Shown one piece after another: positions 1 through 7,769 of a stretch of 64,000 nt of DNA. The notes under the pieces were generated by a model. That model was not told the origin of the DNA, did no database searches, and saw nothing but the letters and a program-made list of their open reading frames with translations. Numbering within the stretch: the first letter of the stretch is position 1; the number at the start of each line of letters is the position of its first letter. Origin of the DNA: Bradyrhizobium sp. BR13661 (lineage in GTDB: Bacteria > Pseudomonadota > Alphaproteobacteria > Rhizobiales > Xanthobacteraceae); contig NZ_JARXWB010000002.1 in the NCBI RefSeq assembly GCF_029892425.1, positions 372,001 to 436,000 of the forward strand. Direction: 5' to 3'. A program made the translations under genes and the position numbers.

Positions 1-1
1 C

Positions 2-481
2 CCCACGACAAGCCAAAGCACGCCGGCTCCGACCTATCCGGCGCGCACCGGCACCAAAGCCACCCAGAAGGGCAAGAAAACCAACAACCAGTCGAGCATC
101 GACGATCCGGCTTTTGCCGCAGGCTACCGCGTCGCTTACGACACCATCTACGAGCATAACGACTACACTACTGCGATCGCGCAGTTGAAGGCCCTCGGCC
201 ACGACGACTATGCGAATGTCGCGAACCTGATCGGTTACTCCTACCGCAAGCTCGGAGACTACAAGCAATCGCAGGTCTGGTACGAGCACGCGCTGAAGAT
301 CGACCCGAACCACGTGCTGACCTGGCAATATTATGGTCTATGGCAGCTCGAGCAGGGCAATCGCGAGCAAGCGATGTTTCATCTCAGCCGGATCGCGGCC
401 ATTTGCGGGATGGATTGCGATGAGTACAAGTCACTCGCAGCGGCGTTGGACAAGCCCACTGGAGCAGCGCTCGCGTACTGA
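2..481 (+). CDS. TPR-repeat protein, 5' end outside window
   Basis: The reading frame is open from base 2, so the true start lies upstream of the window; a TTG at 185 is an internal codon, not a credible start. The visible 159 residues begin with a Pro/Thr/Lys/Asn-rich low-complexity stretch, followed by tetratricopeptide-type helical repeats: an YANVANLIGYSYRKLGDY unit and then a YEHALKIDPNH unit with the usual W/G/Y/A/P spacing. TPR domains mediate protein-protein contacts. Whether this one is secreted cannot be judged because the N-terminus is missing. No specific partner is suggested by the neighbours. Confidence 0.8.
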   Translation, partial: PTTSQSTPAPTYPARTGTKATQKGKKTNNQSSIDDPAFAAGYRVAYDTIYEHNDYTTAIAQLKALGHDDYANVANLIGYSYRKLGDYKQSQVWYEHALKIDPNHVLTWQYYGLWQLEQGNREQAMFHLSRIAAICGMDCDEYKSLAAALDKPTGAALAY

Positions 482-585
482 AGCCGCCCGGGAAGGCCGG
501 CTGTGAAACGCCGGACACCCGCGGGGTGACAAGTCACACGATTTTCAGCATTGTTCCGTTCGGGGGGCGCGAACGGGACAATTGC

Positions 586-861
586 ATGCCGCTTTTGCGC
601 GACAGGATCATCGGCCATGACCTCGAACGGCTGGCCTTCCGCTTCACCATGCTGAACGATGGTGAGGCCGTGCAATGCCAAATCAGCGATGCCGCGATGG
701 ACGAACTCGCCGGCATGCAGGGCACCGAAAGCAGCGCGCGCCAGGCGCAATTCGCCTCGCTGCGCGAGACCATCGAGCGGATCGCGTCGGACCTCTACGA
801 CGAGGCGCCGCGGTTCAAGGGCTATGTTGTCAGGATTTTCGTTCGGCATCTGGGGAGGTGA
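586..861 (+). CDS. DUF1488 family protein
   Basis: A 91-residue protein of unknown function. The text from MPLLRDRIIGH through the ISDAAMDEL segment resembles small rhizobial proteins filed, from memory, under DUF1488; they have no assigned biochemical role. I chose the ATG at 586 over an in-frame GTG at 526 because the family usually begins at this point and a GGGAC stretch precedes it at about ribosome-binding distance. The longer 111-residue version remains possible. It is soluble, with no signal peptide or membrane segment, and stands alone between a TPR gene and a convergent cinA-like gene. Confidence 0.6.
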   Translation: MPLLRDRIIGHDLERLAFRFTMLNDGEAVQCQISDAAMDELAGMQGTESSARQAQFASLRETIERIASDLYDEAPRFKGYVVRIFVRHLGR

Positions 862-895
862 GATCGGTCGTCCAGCGAACACAGACCTCTCACCG

Positions 896-1378
896 TCACC
901 CCTCCAACTTCTTCAGCAACAGCTTCAGCGCCGTCGCCGCAAACACCTGCATGTTGGCGAAGCGGTCGTTGCTCCCGGTCTCCAGCGTCATCACCTCCGC
1001 GGCGGGCCCTGAGACCGCCATGCAGCTATGGCCGGCGGCATCGCCATAGCGGTTGCCGGTCGGGCCGGCTGCGCCGGTTTCGGACAGTCCCCAGTCTGAT
1101 CTGAAACGTCCGCGCATCTGTTCGGCGAGCAGTTTCGCGTAGGGCTCCGATGAGGAGCGAAAGCCCTTCATTCCTTCGTCCGAAATATCCATCAGCACGC
1201 GTCGGGCATCGCGGGTGTAGACCACCGCACCGCCGAGGAAATAGGCGGAGGCGCCGGGGACCGCGAGCAGGCTCGCCGCGATCAGGCCGCCGGTCGAGGA
1301 TTCCGCGACCGCAATGGTCTGTTTGCGCGCGATCAATCCTGCTGCGACCTGTTCCGCGATGCCGACCAGTTCTTTCAT
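896..1378 (-). CDS. CinA-family C-terminal (nicotinamide-nucleotide amidase-like) protein
   Basis: This 160-residue protein corresponds to the stand-alone C-terminal domain of CinA, the PncC type, which in characterised members deamidates NMN in pyridine-nucleotide recycling. The diagnostic AESSTGG motif lies near the N-terminus and a GAAGPTG segment, the usual G-x-AGPxGG signature, lies near residue 105. The N-terminal molybdopterin-binding half of full CinA is absent, as in many stand-alone proteins. The ATG at 1378 is preferred because an AAGGGG ribosome site sits eight bases upstream; the GTG at 1387 would overlap that site. Confidence 0.85.
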   Translation of the reverse strand: MKELVGIAEQVAAGLIARKQTIAVAESSTGGLIAASLLAVPGASAYFLGGAVVYTRDARRVLMDISDEGMKGFRSSSEPYAKLLAEQMRGRFRSDWGLSETGAAGPTGNRYGDAAGHSCMAVSGPAAEVMTLETGSNDRFANMQVFAATALKLLLKKLEG

Positions 1379-1521
1379 CTGTGTCACCCCTTATTCCTTC
1401 GCAACCGAGCTCATCCTTCCTAGCATATGACAGAAGCCTTGGCCGAGTTGCGGGCGGAGAGCAGGCCTGCTTGAATGGTGGAAGAAAAGACTTTGCGAGG
1501 AAACGTGAAAAGGGAGACGTT

Positions 1522-2580
1522 ATGGCGTCCCTGATCGCCGGCGGTGTCGATTGCGACGTGCATCCCGCCGTGCCGCATCTGACCAGCCTGCTGCCGTACC
1601 TGAGCGACTATTGGCGCGACCAGGTGACGACGCGCGGCATGGTCGATCTCGTCTCGCAATCCTATCCGAAGAACTCGCCGATCGTGGCGCGGCCCGACTG
1701 GCGTCCAGAAACCGGCAAGCCGGGCGAGAGCCTCGAGGACATGCAACGCCATGTGCTCGATCCCTTCCGGCTCGAGTTCGCCATCTGTAATCCGCTCTAT
1801 GGCGTGCAGATGGTATTTTCCGAGGATATGCAGGCCGCCTTCTGCCGCGCGCTGAACGAGTGGCTTGCGAAGGAATGGCTCGATCGCGACACGCGGCTGC
1901 GCGGCTCGATCGTGATCCCGACGCAAAGCGTCGAGAAATCTGTCGCGGAGATCGAGCGTTGCGCAGCGGACAAGCGCTTCGTGCAGGTCCTGATGCTGGT
2001 CATGGGCGACACGCCGCTCGGCAAGCGCGCGCTGTGGCCGATCTACGAGGCCGCGGAACGGCTCGGCCTGCCGGTCGGCATCCATGCCGGTTCCGCCTAT
2101 CACAATCCGCCGACCGCAGTGGGATGGGGTTCCTACCACATCGAGGACTATGTCGGTCAGGCCCAGGCGTTCCAGACCCAGCTCACCAGCCTCATTGTTG
2201 AGGGCGTATTCGCTAAATATCCGCGGCTGAAGATGGTGATGCTCGAATCCGGCGTTTCCTGGATCTCACCCTATCTCTGGCGCCTCCACAAATTCTGGCG
2301 CGGGGTGCGGATGGAGACGCCCTGGGTCGATCGCGCGCCGCTCGAAATTGTGCGCAGCAACATCCGCTTCTCGTTACAGCCATTTGATGCGCCGCCGGAC
2401 GAGGCGACATTAATTCGCCTGTTTGATCATATGCAGTCCGACGAATTGGTCCTATTCTCCACGGACTATCCGCACTGGCAGTTCGACGGCCAGGACGTGC
2501 TGCCCGAGGGTCTCACCCCCGATCTCGTGCGCAAGATCATGATCGATAATCCGCATGCCACCTATCCCCGCCTGATCTAG
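1522..2580 (+). CDS. Amidohydrolase family protein (PF04909 type), first of pair
   Basis: A 352-residue TIM-barrel metallo-hydrolase or decarboxylase of the amidohydrolase-2 (ACMSD-like) superfamily. The N-terminal metal motif reads DCDVHP, followed by a GIHAG histidine near residue 190 and an STDYPHW motif near the C-terminus carrying the late aspartate. The start at 1522 follows an AGGGAG site. The gene lies 24 bases before a paralogous amidohydrolase, which is followed by a Rieske ferredoxin, so they look like one operon. Family members hydrolyse or decarboxylate aromatic and heterocyclic acids; the substrate here is unknown. Confidence 0.85.
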   Translation: MASLIAGGVDCDVHPAVPHLTSLLPYLSDYWRDQVTTRGMVDLVSQSYPKNSPIVARPDWRPETGKPGESLEDMQRHVLDPFRLEFAICNPLYGVQMVFSEDMQAAFCRALNEWLAKEWLDRDTRLRGSIVIPTQSVEKSVAEIERCAADKRFVQVLMLVMGDTPLGKRALWPIYEAAERLGLPVGIHAGSAYHNPPTAVGWGSYHIEDYVGQAQAFQTQLTSLIVEGVFAKYPRLKMVMLESGVSWISPYLWRLHKFWRGVRMETPWVDRAPLEIVRSNIRFSLQPFDAPPDEATLIRLFDHMQSDELVLFSTDYPHWQFDGQDVLPEGLTPDLVRKIMIDNPHATYPRLI

Positions 2581-2604
2581 CCCGCTGCCAAAGGAGGCAA
2601 GGCG

Positions 2605-3714
2605 ATGAATATCCAGTTCCGCGAAGGCCTAGAGGCCGCTTCTACCCTCACTGCGAAGACCGCAATTGCGGACTGCGATATCCATCCGGCACGCGCCACG
2701 CGCACCGAGCTTTATCCCTATCTGGCCAAACGCTGGCAGCATCATCTTGAGGTCTATGGCGTCCATGCCTATCAGGGCATGATGGAAGGCCCGCCCTATC
2801 CGAAGGCCCAGCCCAACGCCTCGCGCCGCGATGCCTATCCGCCGGAGGGCGGCCCGCAGGGCTCTTCGCTCTCCTTCATGCAGAAGCAGCTGCTCGATCC
2901 CAACAACGTGCAGCTTGGCGTGCTCAATCCGCTCAACACCGGGCAGGGTATCCGCAACCACGAGCTCTCGGCCGCGTTGTGCTCGGCGATCAATGACTGG
3001 CAGATCGACAAATGGACCAGCAAGGACCACCGGCTGAAGGCCTCGATCGTCGTCGGCAATGAGGATGGTCTGTCAGCCGCGGCTGAAATCCGTGAGCGCG
3101 CCGGCGACAGGAACTTCGTGCAGGTGCTGCTGCTCAGCCGCAATGTCGAGCCGCTCGGCCAGCGCCGCTATTGGCCGATCTATCAGGCCGCGGAAGAGGC
3201 GGGGCTGCCGGTTGGCGTCCACGCCTTCGGCTTCGGCGGCAATCCGATCACGCCGTCGGGCTGGCCGTCCTATTACATCGAGGAGATGGTGGGTCATTCG
3301 CAGTGCCAGCAATCGGCGCTCGCAAGCCTCGTGCTCGAAGGCGTGTTCGAGCGCTTCCCGAAGTTGAAGATGGTGATGATCGAGGCCGGTTTCGGCTGGG
3401 CGCCGTCGCTGGCGTGGCGGCTCGACAAGGTCTGGCAGCGGCTGCGCAGCGAGGTGCCTCACGTGAAGCGCCCACCGTCGGAATATATCCGCGAGCAGGT
3501 GTGGTGGACCACGCAGCCGATGGAGGATCCGGAGCGGCGGGAGGATCTGTTCGACGTCATCAAATGGATCGGCTGGGACCGGCTGTTGTTCGCGACCGAC
3601 TATCCGCATTGGGACTATGACGAGCCGTCGCGCGTGCTGCCCGCGGGCGTCAGCGAAGCCGATCGCGAGGCGTTCTATCTCGGCAATGCCAAGAAGCTTT
3701 ATGGAATAGCTTGA
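2605..3714 (+). CDS. Amidohydrolase family protein (PF04909 type), second of pair
   Basis: A 369-residue paralogue of the preceding protein with the same landmarks: DCDIHP near residue 23, GVHAFG in the middle, and ATDYPHW near the end. A strong AAAGGAGG ribosome site sits upstream of the ATG. The stop codon overlaps the start of the downstream Rieske gene (TGATG), which implies translational coupling. Two neighbouring, clearly divergent copies could form a heteromer or act on successive intermediates; the sequence alone cannot decide. The substrate is unknown, and the transporter and LysR regulator nearby suggest catabolism of an imported acid. Confidence 0.86.
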   Translation: MNIQFREGLEAASTLTAKTAIADCDIHPARATRTELYPYLAKRWQHHLEVYGVHAYQGMMEGPPYPKAQPNASRRDAYPPEGGPQGSSLSFMQKQLLDPNNVQLGVLNPLNTGQGIRNHELSAALCSAINDWQIDKWTSKDHRLKASIVVGNEDGLSAAAEIRERAGDRNFVQVLLLSRNVEPLGQRRYWPIYQAAEEAGLPVGVHAFGFGGNPITPSGWPSYYIEEMVGHSQCQQSALASLVLEGVFERFPKLKMVMIEAGFGWAPSLAWRLDKVWQRLRSEVPHVKRPPSEYIREQVWWTTQPMEDPERREDLFDVIKWIGWDRLLFATDYPHWDYDEPSRVLPAGVSEADREAFYLGNAKKLYGIA

Positions 3715-4127
3715 TGGCGCGTCATGTGATTGCCCCGGTCGATGAGCTTCCGCCCGGCACTCGAAAATTTCTGGAGATCGATGGACGGCCGATCGCGGTC
3801 TTCAACATCAAGGGCGAGTATTTCGGCCTGATGAACCGCTGCCCGCATCAGGGTGCGGCCTTGTGCGAGGGGCCGCTGATCGGGCTCGCGCAGTCGAGCG
3901 ATCCCGGCGAGATCGAATACACCAAGCTAGGCGAGATCATCCGCTGCCCCTGGCACGGCTGGGAATTCGACATCCGCACCGGCCAATCCTATTGCGACCC
4001 CCGCCGCTTTCGCGTCAAGGCGTATCCGGCCCATGTCGAGCCGGGTGCGAGCGTGGTGAAGGGGCCGTATGTGGCGGAAACGATTCCCGTGAAGGTCGAG
4101 AGTGATTACGTGGTGGTGGAGCTGTAA
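3714..4127 (+). CDS. Rieske [2Fe-2S] ferredoxin
   Basis: A 137-residue single-domain Rieske protein. Both cluster-binding boxes are intact: CPHQG near residue 43 and CPWHGW near residue 79, giving the C-x-H...C-x2-H ligand set, with a long insert between them. There is no signal peptide, so it is cytoplasmic and resembles the ferredoxin component of aromatic-ring dioxygenase systems rather than a bc1 subunit. The ATG overlaps the amidohydrolase stop by one base. No oxygenase alpha subunit or reductase is encoded nearby, so its redox partner must lie elsewhere or the two amidohydrolase-like proteins must be involved. Confidence 0.9.
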   Translation: MARHVIAPVDELPPGTRKFLEIDGRPIAVFNIKGEYFGLMNRCPHQGAALCEGPLIGLAQSSDPGEIEYTKLGEIIRCPWHGWEFDIRTGQSYCDPRRFRVKAYPAHVEPGASVVKGPYVAETIPVKVESDYVVVEL

Positions 4128-4149
4128 GTCTTGCCGCGCCGGGACTCTA

Positions 4150-4180
4150 CTCCCTCGCCCCGTTCTTACGGGGAGAGGTG
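4150..4180. repeat. Short palindrome between convergent genes
   Basis: The CCCCGTTCTTACGGGG core forms a short stem-loop inside a longer CTCCCTCG...GAGAGG context. It lies in the 74-base gap between the convergent Rieske and MFS genes, so it may act as a bidirectional terminator as well as being a copy of a dispersed rhizobial repeat. Confidence 0.55.
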
Positions 4181-4201
4181 AAGAAAGGCACGCCCGGGCA
4201 G

Positions 4202-5533
4202 CTAACGCCCCGTCGCCGGCTCCACCGCCGTATCATAGATCGGCACCGCCTTGCCGCCGCCGCGATAGACGATCGAGGCTGCGATGATGCCGAGCGCGGC
4301 CGCGAACATCAGCCACGCACCGGGCATGGCCTTGTTGCCGGTTTGCTCGATCAACCAGGTCGAGGCGAACGGCGTGAAGGTACCGAACAGCGCGGCCGCC
4401 AGTGCGAAGGCCAGCGAGAAGCAGGTCGTGCGCACATGTGCTGGTACGATCTCGACCAGCGCGCCGAGCATGGTGCCGCTGTACACGCCGAAATAGAACG
4501 AGAACATCATCTCGACCGCGAGCAGCTTGCCGAAGGTCGGCGCGGCCACCAGCCAGCTCAGCGCCGGATAGGCGGTGAGCAGCGCCAATGTCGCGATGCC
4601 GATCAGCACCGGCTTGCGGCCGATCCGGTCGGACAGCGCGCCACCGACCGGATTCCAGAAGAAGTTGGTGACGGCGACGAGCAGCGTCACCAGCAGCGCA
4701 TCCTGCGTCGACAGTTTCAACACGGCCTTGCCGAAGGTCGGCGTGTACACGGTGACGAAGTAGAACGTCGTTGTGGTCAGGATTGCGATCATCATGCCGA
4801 GAATGACGATGCGCCAGTTGGCGAGCGCGGAGGCAAACACTTCGTTCGCGGTTGGATGCTTCTTCATGGCGAGGAAGGCGGGTGTCTCTTCCAGCGTGCG
4901 CCGCAGGAAGAAGATCAGCGGAATGATCATGCAGCCGACGAAGAAGGGAATGCGCCAGCCCCAGGCGGCGACGGTATCGGCCGGCATCACTTCGGAGAGG
5001 ATGAAGCCGAGGATCGAGGCAACGAAGATCGCGACCTGCTGGCTCGACGATTGGAACGAGGTGTAGAAGCCGCGGTTGCCGGGCGTCGAGATTTCCGAGA
5101 GATAGACCGACACACCGCCGAGCTCGACGCCGGCGGAGAAGCCCTGCAGCAGGCGGCCGATCAGAACGATGATGGGCGCCGCGATGCCGATCGTGGCGTA
5201 GCTCGGACAGAACGCGATCACGACGGTGCCGACCGCCATGATGCCAAGCGTGACGATCAGGCCCTGACGGCGGCCGATGCGGTCGATGTAGGCGCCGAGC
5301 ACGATGGCGCCGACCGGGCGCATCAGGGCGCCAAGCCAGAACACACCGAAGGTGTTGAGCAGCGATGCGGTCTCGTTGGTCGAGGGGAAGAACGCCTTGC
5401 CGATCGCGGCGGCATAGAAGCCGAACAGGAAGAAGTCGAACTGCTCGAGGAAATTGCCTGATGTTGCGCGCAGGATCGCGCCGATGCGCGACTTGATCTC
5501 GGGCGGATTGGTTGATGCTGCTGGTCCAGCCAT
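4202..5533 (-). CDS. MFS transporter, metabolite:H+ symporter (MHS) type
   Basis: A 443-residue transporter with about 12 hydrophobic segments. The MHS-family hallmark between helices 2 and 3, [18 protein letters not shown], is present, as is its second-half counterpart SDRIGRK, and the N-terminus carries the NFLEQFDFF signature of citrate/alpha-ketoglutarate-like symporters. Known relatives import organic acids with protons. The start at 5533 is chosen because GGGGAG lies about nine bases upstream; the longer frame beginning at 5578 has no ribosome site. Its position facing the amidohydrolase operon and downstream of a LysR gene suggests it imports that pathway's substrate. Confidence 0.87.
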   Translation of the reverse strand: MAGPAASTNPPEIKSRIGAILRATSGNFLEQFDFFLFGFYAAAIGKAFFPSTNETASLLNTFGVFWLGALMRPVGAIVLGAYIDRIGRRQGLIVTLGIMAVGTVVIAFCPSYATIGIAAPIIVLIGRLLQGFSAGVELGGVSVYLSEISTPGNRGFYTSFQSSSQQVAIFVASILGFILSEVMPADTVAAWGWRIPFFVGCMIIPLIFFLRRTLEETPAFLAMKKHPTANEVFASALANWRIVILGMMIAILTTTTFYFVTVYTPTFGKAVLKLSTQDALLVTLLVAVTNFFWNPVGGALSDRIGRKPVLIGIATLALLTAYPALSWLVAAPTFGKLLAVEMMFSFYFGVYSGTMLGALVEIVPAHVRTTCFSLAFALAAALFGTFTPFASTWLIEQTGNKAMPGAWLMFAAALGIIAASIVYRGGGKAVPIYDTAVEPATGR

Positions 5534-5588
5534 AGACGTTACTCCCCTAGACGCGGCCGGACCGGAACTCATTTTCACGGCAAGGCGA

Positions 5589-5611
5589 CAGATTGTTGCT
5601 GTGACAATCTG
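5589..5611. promoter_or_regulatory. Inverted repeat upstream of MFS gene
   Basis: CAGATTGT and ACAATCTG form an 8-base perfect inverted repeat around a 7-base loop, placed 56 bases upstream of the MFS start and downstream of the LysR stop. It may be an operator for the transporter gene or a small transcript hairpin. Confidence 0.4.
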
Positions 5612-5674
5612 ACTAACCCCTCTCGCGCGAGGCCCTGCGAGTCAACCCATTTCACTGCAGAAGCTGATGATTTT

Positions 5675-6574
5675 TCAGGCTTTATTCTGCGCTGCAGCGA
5701 TCATCCATTGGCGGAACGCTGTGAGTTTCGGCGCCTCGCGACGGCTCTCCGGCGAAACCAGGTAGAAGCCGGCATCGGCCGGCAACGCGATCTTGAAGGG
5801 AACCACGAGCCGGCCCTTGGCGATGTCGTCCTGCACATAGGAGGTTCGCCCCATCGCCACGCCGATGCCGTCGATCGCGGCCTGGATGGTCATGAAGATC
5901 ATGTCGAAGGTGATGCCGGGTTGCTTGGCAATATCGGCGGGCAGGCCCGCCGCCGTCAGCCACAGCCGCCAATCGTCGCTGTTGGTGTTGGAGGTGTGCA
6001 GCAACGGATAGTGGCGGAGATCCTCCGGATTGCGCAGCGGCTGGTCGACGCACAGCAGCGAGGGGCTGCACACCGGGAATAGTTCGTCCGCCATCAGCCA
6101 GTCGGCGCGCAGGCCCGGCCATTGGCCGCGGCCATAGCGGATTGCTGTATCGACATCGTCGCGCTGGAAATCGACGAGGCTGGTCGAGGTGGTGATGCGA
6201 ACATCGATGTCGGGATGGGCCTCCTGGAAATCGGCCAGCCGCGGCAGCAGCCATTTGGCGGCGAGCGAGGCCAGGGTCGAGACCGTCAGCACCTTGTCGT
6301 CGTCCTTGCGGAGCAGCCGGTCGGTCGCAAGGCGGAGGTCGTTGAAGGCGGCGCGGACGCCGGGCAGGTAATCGCGCGCCTCAGGCGTCAGCGCCAGCGC
6401 GCGGTTCTGCCGGATGAACAGGCGGATGCCGAGCTCCTCCTCCAGCCGGCGGATCTGATGGCTGATCGCGGTCTGGGTCACGTTCAGCTCGGAGGCCGCC
6501 AGCGTGAAGCTGAGATGGCGCGCGGCGGCCTCAAAAGCCCGCAATCCGTTCAGGGAAGGCAATCTGGCAGTCAT
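5675..6574 (-). CDS. LysR-family transcriptional regulator (GcvA-like)
   Basis: A 299-residue regulator with an N-terminal winged helix-turn-helix (SELNVTQTAISHQIRRLEE, about residues 27-45) and a C-terminal periplasmic-binding-type effector domain. Wording such as LPSLNGLRAFEAAARHLSF and DVDTAIRYGRG places it near the GcvA subgroup. It is transcribed toward the MFS gene 141 bases downstream and divergently from the DUF1127 gene, so the amidohydrolase/MFS cluster is a plausible target and a dyad in the divergent gap a plausible site of autoregulation. No clear ribosome site precedes the ATG. Confidence 0.9.
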   Translation of the reverse strand: MTARLPSLNGLRAFEAAARHLSFTLAASELNVTQTAISHQIRRLEEELGIRLFIRQNRALALTPEARDYLPGVRAAFNDLRLATDRLLRKDDDKVLTVSTLASLAAKWLLPRLADFQEAHPDIDVRITTSTSLVDFQRDDVDTAIRYGRGQWPGLRADWLMADELFPVCSPSLLCVDQPLRNPEDLRHYPLLHTSNTNSDDWRLWLTAAGLPADIAKQPGITFDMIFMTIQAAIDGIGVAMGRTSYVQDDIAKGRLVVPFKIALPADAGFYLVSPESRREAPKLTAFRQWMIAAAQNKA

Positions 6575-6587
6575 TTGGCAGCATGAT

Positions 6588-6606
6588 GCATGAGCTTATT
6601 TCATGC
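6588..6606. promoter_or_regulatory. Candidate LysR operator dyad
   Basis: GCATGA, a 7-base A/T-rich spacer, then TCATGC, located 14 bases upstream of the lysR start in the divergent gap. The size and interrupted-dyad form fit LysR binding sites, but no experiment or alignment supports it here. Confidence 0.4.
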
Positions 6607-6684
6607 GAAGAGGTACATATTGTCGTTTGTCGGATCGCGCGCGCAGGCAGATATTAGCCGCCAAGTTAGCTCAAGGAGCTGAAA

Positions 6685-6888
6685 ATGTCTACTTGCACCG
6701 ATCATTCGATGACAAATCATCATGCACCCGGCCTGATCGCCCAGATCGGCGAGACCCTCCACATCTGGCACGAGCGCTACCGGACCCGGCATGAGCTCTC
6801 CAACTGGACCGCTCGCGATCTCCACGACGTCGGCCTGTCCTGGAGCGATATCGCCTCTGAAGCCGAGAAACCCTTCTGGCGGGCCTGA
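6685..6888 (+). CDS. DUF1127 small protein
   Basis: A 67-residue protein whose C-terminal half, from RHELSNWTARDLHDVGLSWSDI, matches the conserved helix of DUF1127 (YjiS-like) proteins, typically written as L-x-x-[LM]-[DS]-D-RxLxDIGLxRxxI. In alphaproteobacteria such peptides are abundant and some affect sRNA turnover, phosphate or carbon metabolism; the role of this one is unknown. AAGGAG precedes the ATG at good spacing. It is 67 bases upstream of a GNAT gene in the same orientation, a probable two-gene unit ending at the terminator at 7592. Confidence 0.82.
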   Translation: MSTCTDHSMTNHHAPGLIAQIGETLHIWHERYRTRHELSNWTARDLHDVGLSWSDIASEAEKPFWRA

Positions 6889-6955
6889 TAGGCCGCCAGG
6901 CCGGCGCCGCCTGATGACAGGGGCGCCGGCGGTCCCTCTTTCGAGGACACGTGTC

Positions 6956-7579
6956 ATGAGCAGCTATCGCCTGGAAGATCTGAAGCAATATTCGGACACG
7001 CTGCGTACCCGTCAGGGTGAGGCGTTCAACGTGCGTTTCATCGAGCCTGGCGACACCGACGAGATCAAGCACTATTTCCGTTCGCTCTCGACGCGCTCCC
7101 GCTACAACCGTTTCTTCGGCGCGCTCAGCGAGCTGCCGAAGGGGCTGCTGAACGAATTCCTTCAGGTCGGCGAACGTGAGCGTTTTACGGTCGTCGCCAC
7201 CATGATGGTCGACGGTTTCGAGACCATCGTTGCGGAGGCTCGCTACGCTTTTCATGGCGAGACCTCGACGCTGGAGTTCGGGCTCTCGGTCGACGACCGC
7301 TGGCAGGGCCACGGCATTGCGACCGCGCTCTTGAAGAATCTCGAATGCCGTGCCGCCGCGCTCGGCGCCGAGCATATCTTTGGCGACACGCTACGCTCCA
7401 ACCAGACCATGATCTCGCTCGCGCGCAAATCCGGCTTCGCCTTCGTCAACCATCCTGATGACTGGAAGCTGGTCCGCTTCGACAAGGAGATCGACGTCGC
7501 GCCAAAGGACATTCCCTGTGCCAGCTGGCGACTCGCCGCGCTTTCCCGTCAAGCCGATAGCCCCTCAGCCTCGGCCTGA
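6956..7579 (+). CDS. GNAT family N-acetyltransferase
   Basis: A 207-residue acetyltransferase. The acetyl-CoA pyrophosphate-binding loop is visible as DRWQGHGIATALL (the [RQ]-x-x-G-x-[GA] motif), followed by the typical LARKSGF segment of motif B. The N-terminal FRSLSTRSRYNRFFG section is shared with GNATs related to the acetyltransferase domain of bacterial protein-acetylating enzymes. The acceptor is unknown. The start at 6956 is favoured by GAGGAC upstream and by the DUF1127 stop at 6888. A strong rho-independent terminator follows at 7592. Confidence 0.87.
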   Translation: MSSYRLEDLKQYSDTLRTRQGEAFNVRFIEPGDTDEIKHYFRSLSTRSRYNRFFGALSELPKGLLNEFLQVGERERFTVVATMMVDGFETIVAEARYAFHGETSTLEFGLSVDDRWQGHGIATALLKNLECRAAALGAEHIFGDTLRSNQTMISLARKSGFAFVNHPDDWKLVRFDKEIDVAPKDIPCASWRLAALSRQADSPSASA

Positions 7580-7591
7580 CACCACTCCGAG

Positions 7592-7624
7592 CCCGGCCTG
7601 GCGAAGCCAGAGCCGGGTTTTTTT
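7592..7624 (+). terminator. Rho-independent terminator after GNAT gene
   Basis: A CCCGGC/GCCGGG stem with an inner CTGGC/GCCAG stem is followed directly by seven Ts on the plus strand, 12 bases after the acetyltransferase stop. Confidence 0.85.
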
Positions 7625-7640
7625 GTGTCCCATCTCTCTG

Positions 7641-7747
7641 TCGTCATTCCGGGGCGCGCATAGCGCGAGCCCGGAATCCATTTCACCACGGATGTTGTCG
7701 CCCGATGGATTCCGGGCTCGATGCTTCGCATCGCCCCGGAATGACGG
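7641..7747. repeat. Dispersed intergenic palindrome, CATTCCGGGGCG family
   Basis: The ends TCGTCATTCCGGGGCG and CGCCCCGGAATGACGG are inverted copies, with further internal inverted blocks (CCCGGAATCCA / TGGATTCCGGG). A second member of the family occurs at 28936-29009. It lies between convergent genes and is non-coding. Confidence 0.8.
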
Positions 7748-7769
7748 TACCCGGAGTCGACCGCGGCGC

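Noticed and set aside
4178..5461. 427-codon open frame on the plus strand over the MFS gene
   Set aside because: It is antisense to a clear MFS gene, rich in Arg/Gly/Glu and without family resemblance; a GC-skew shadow.
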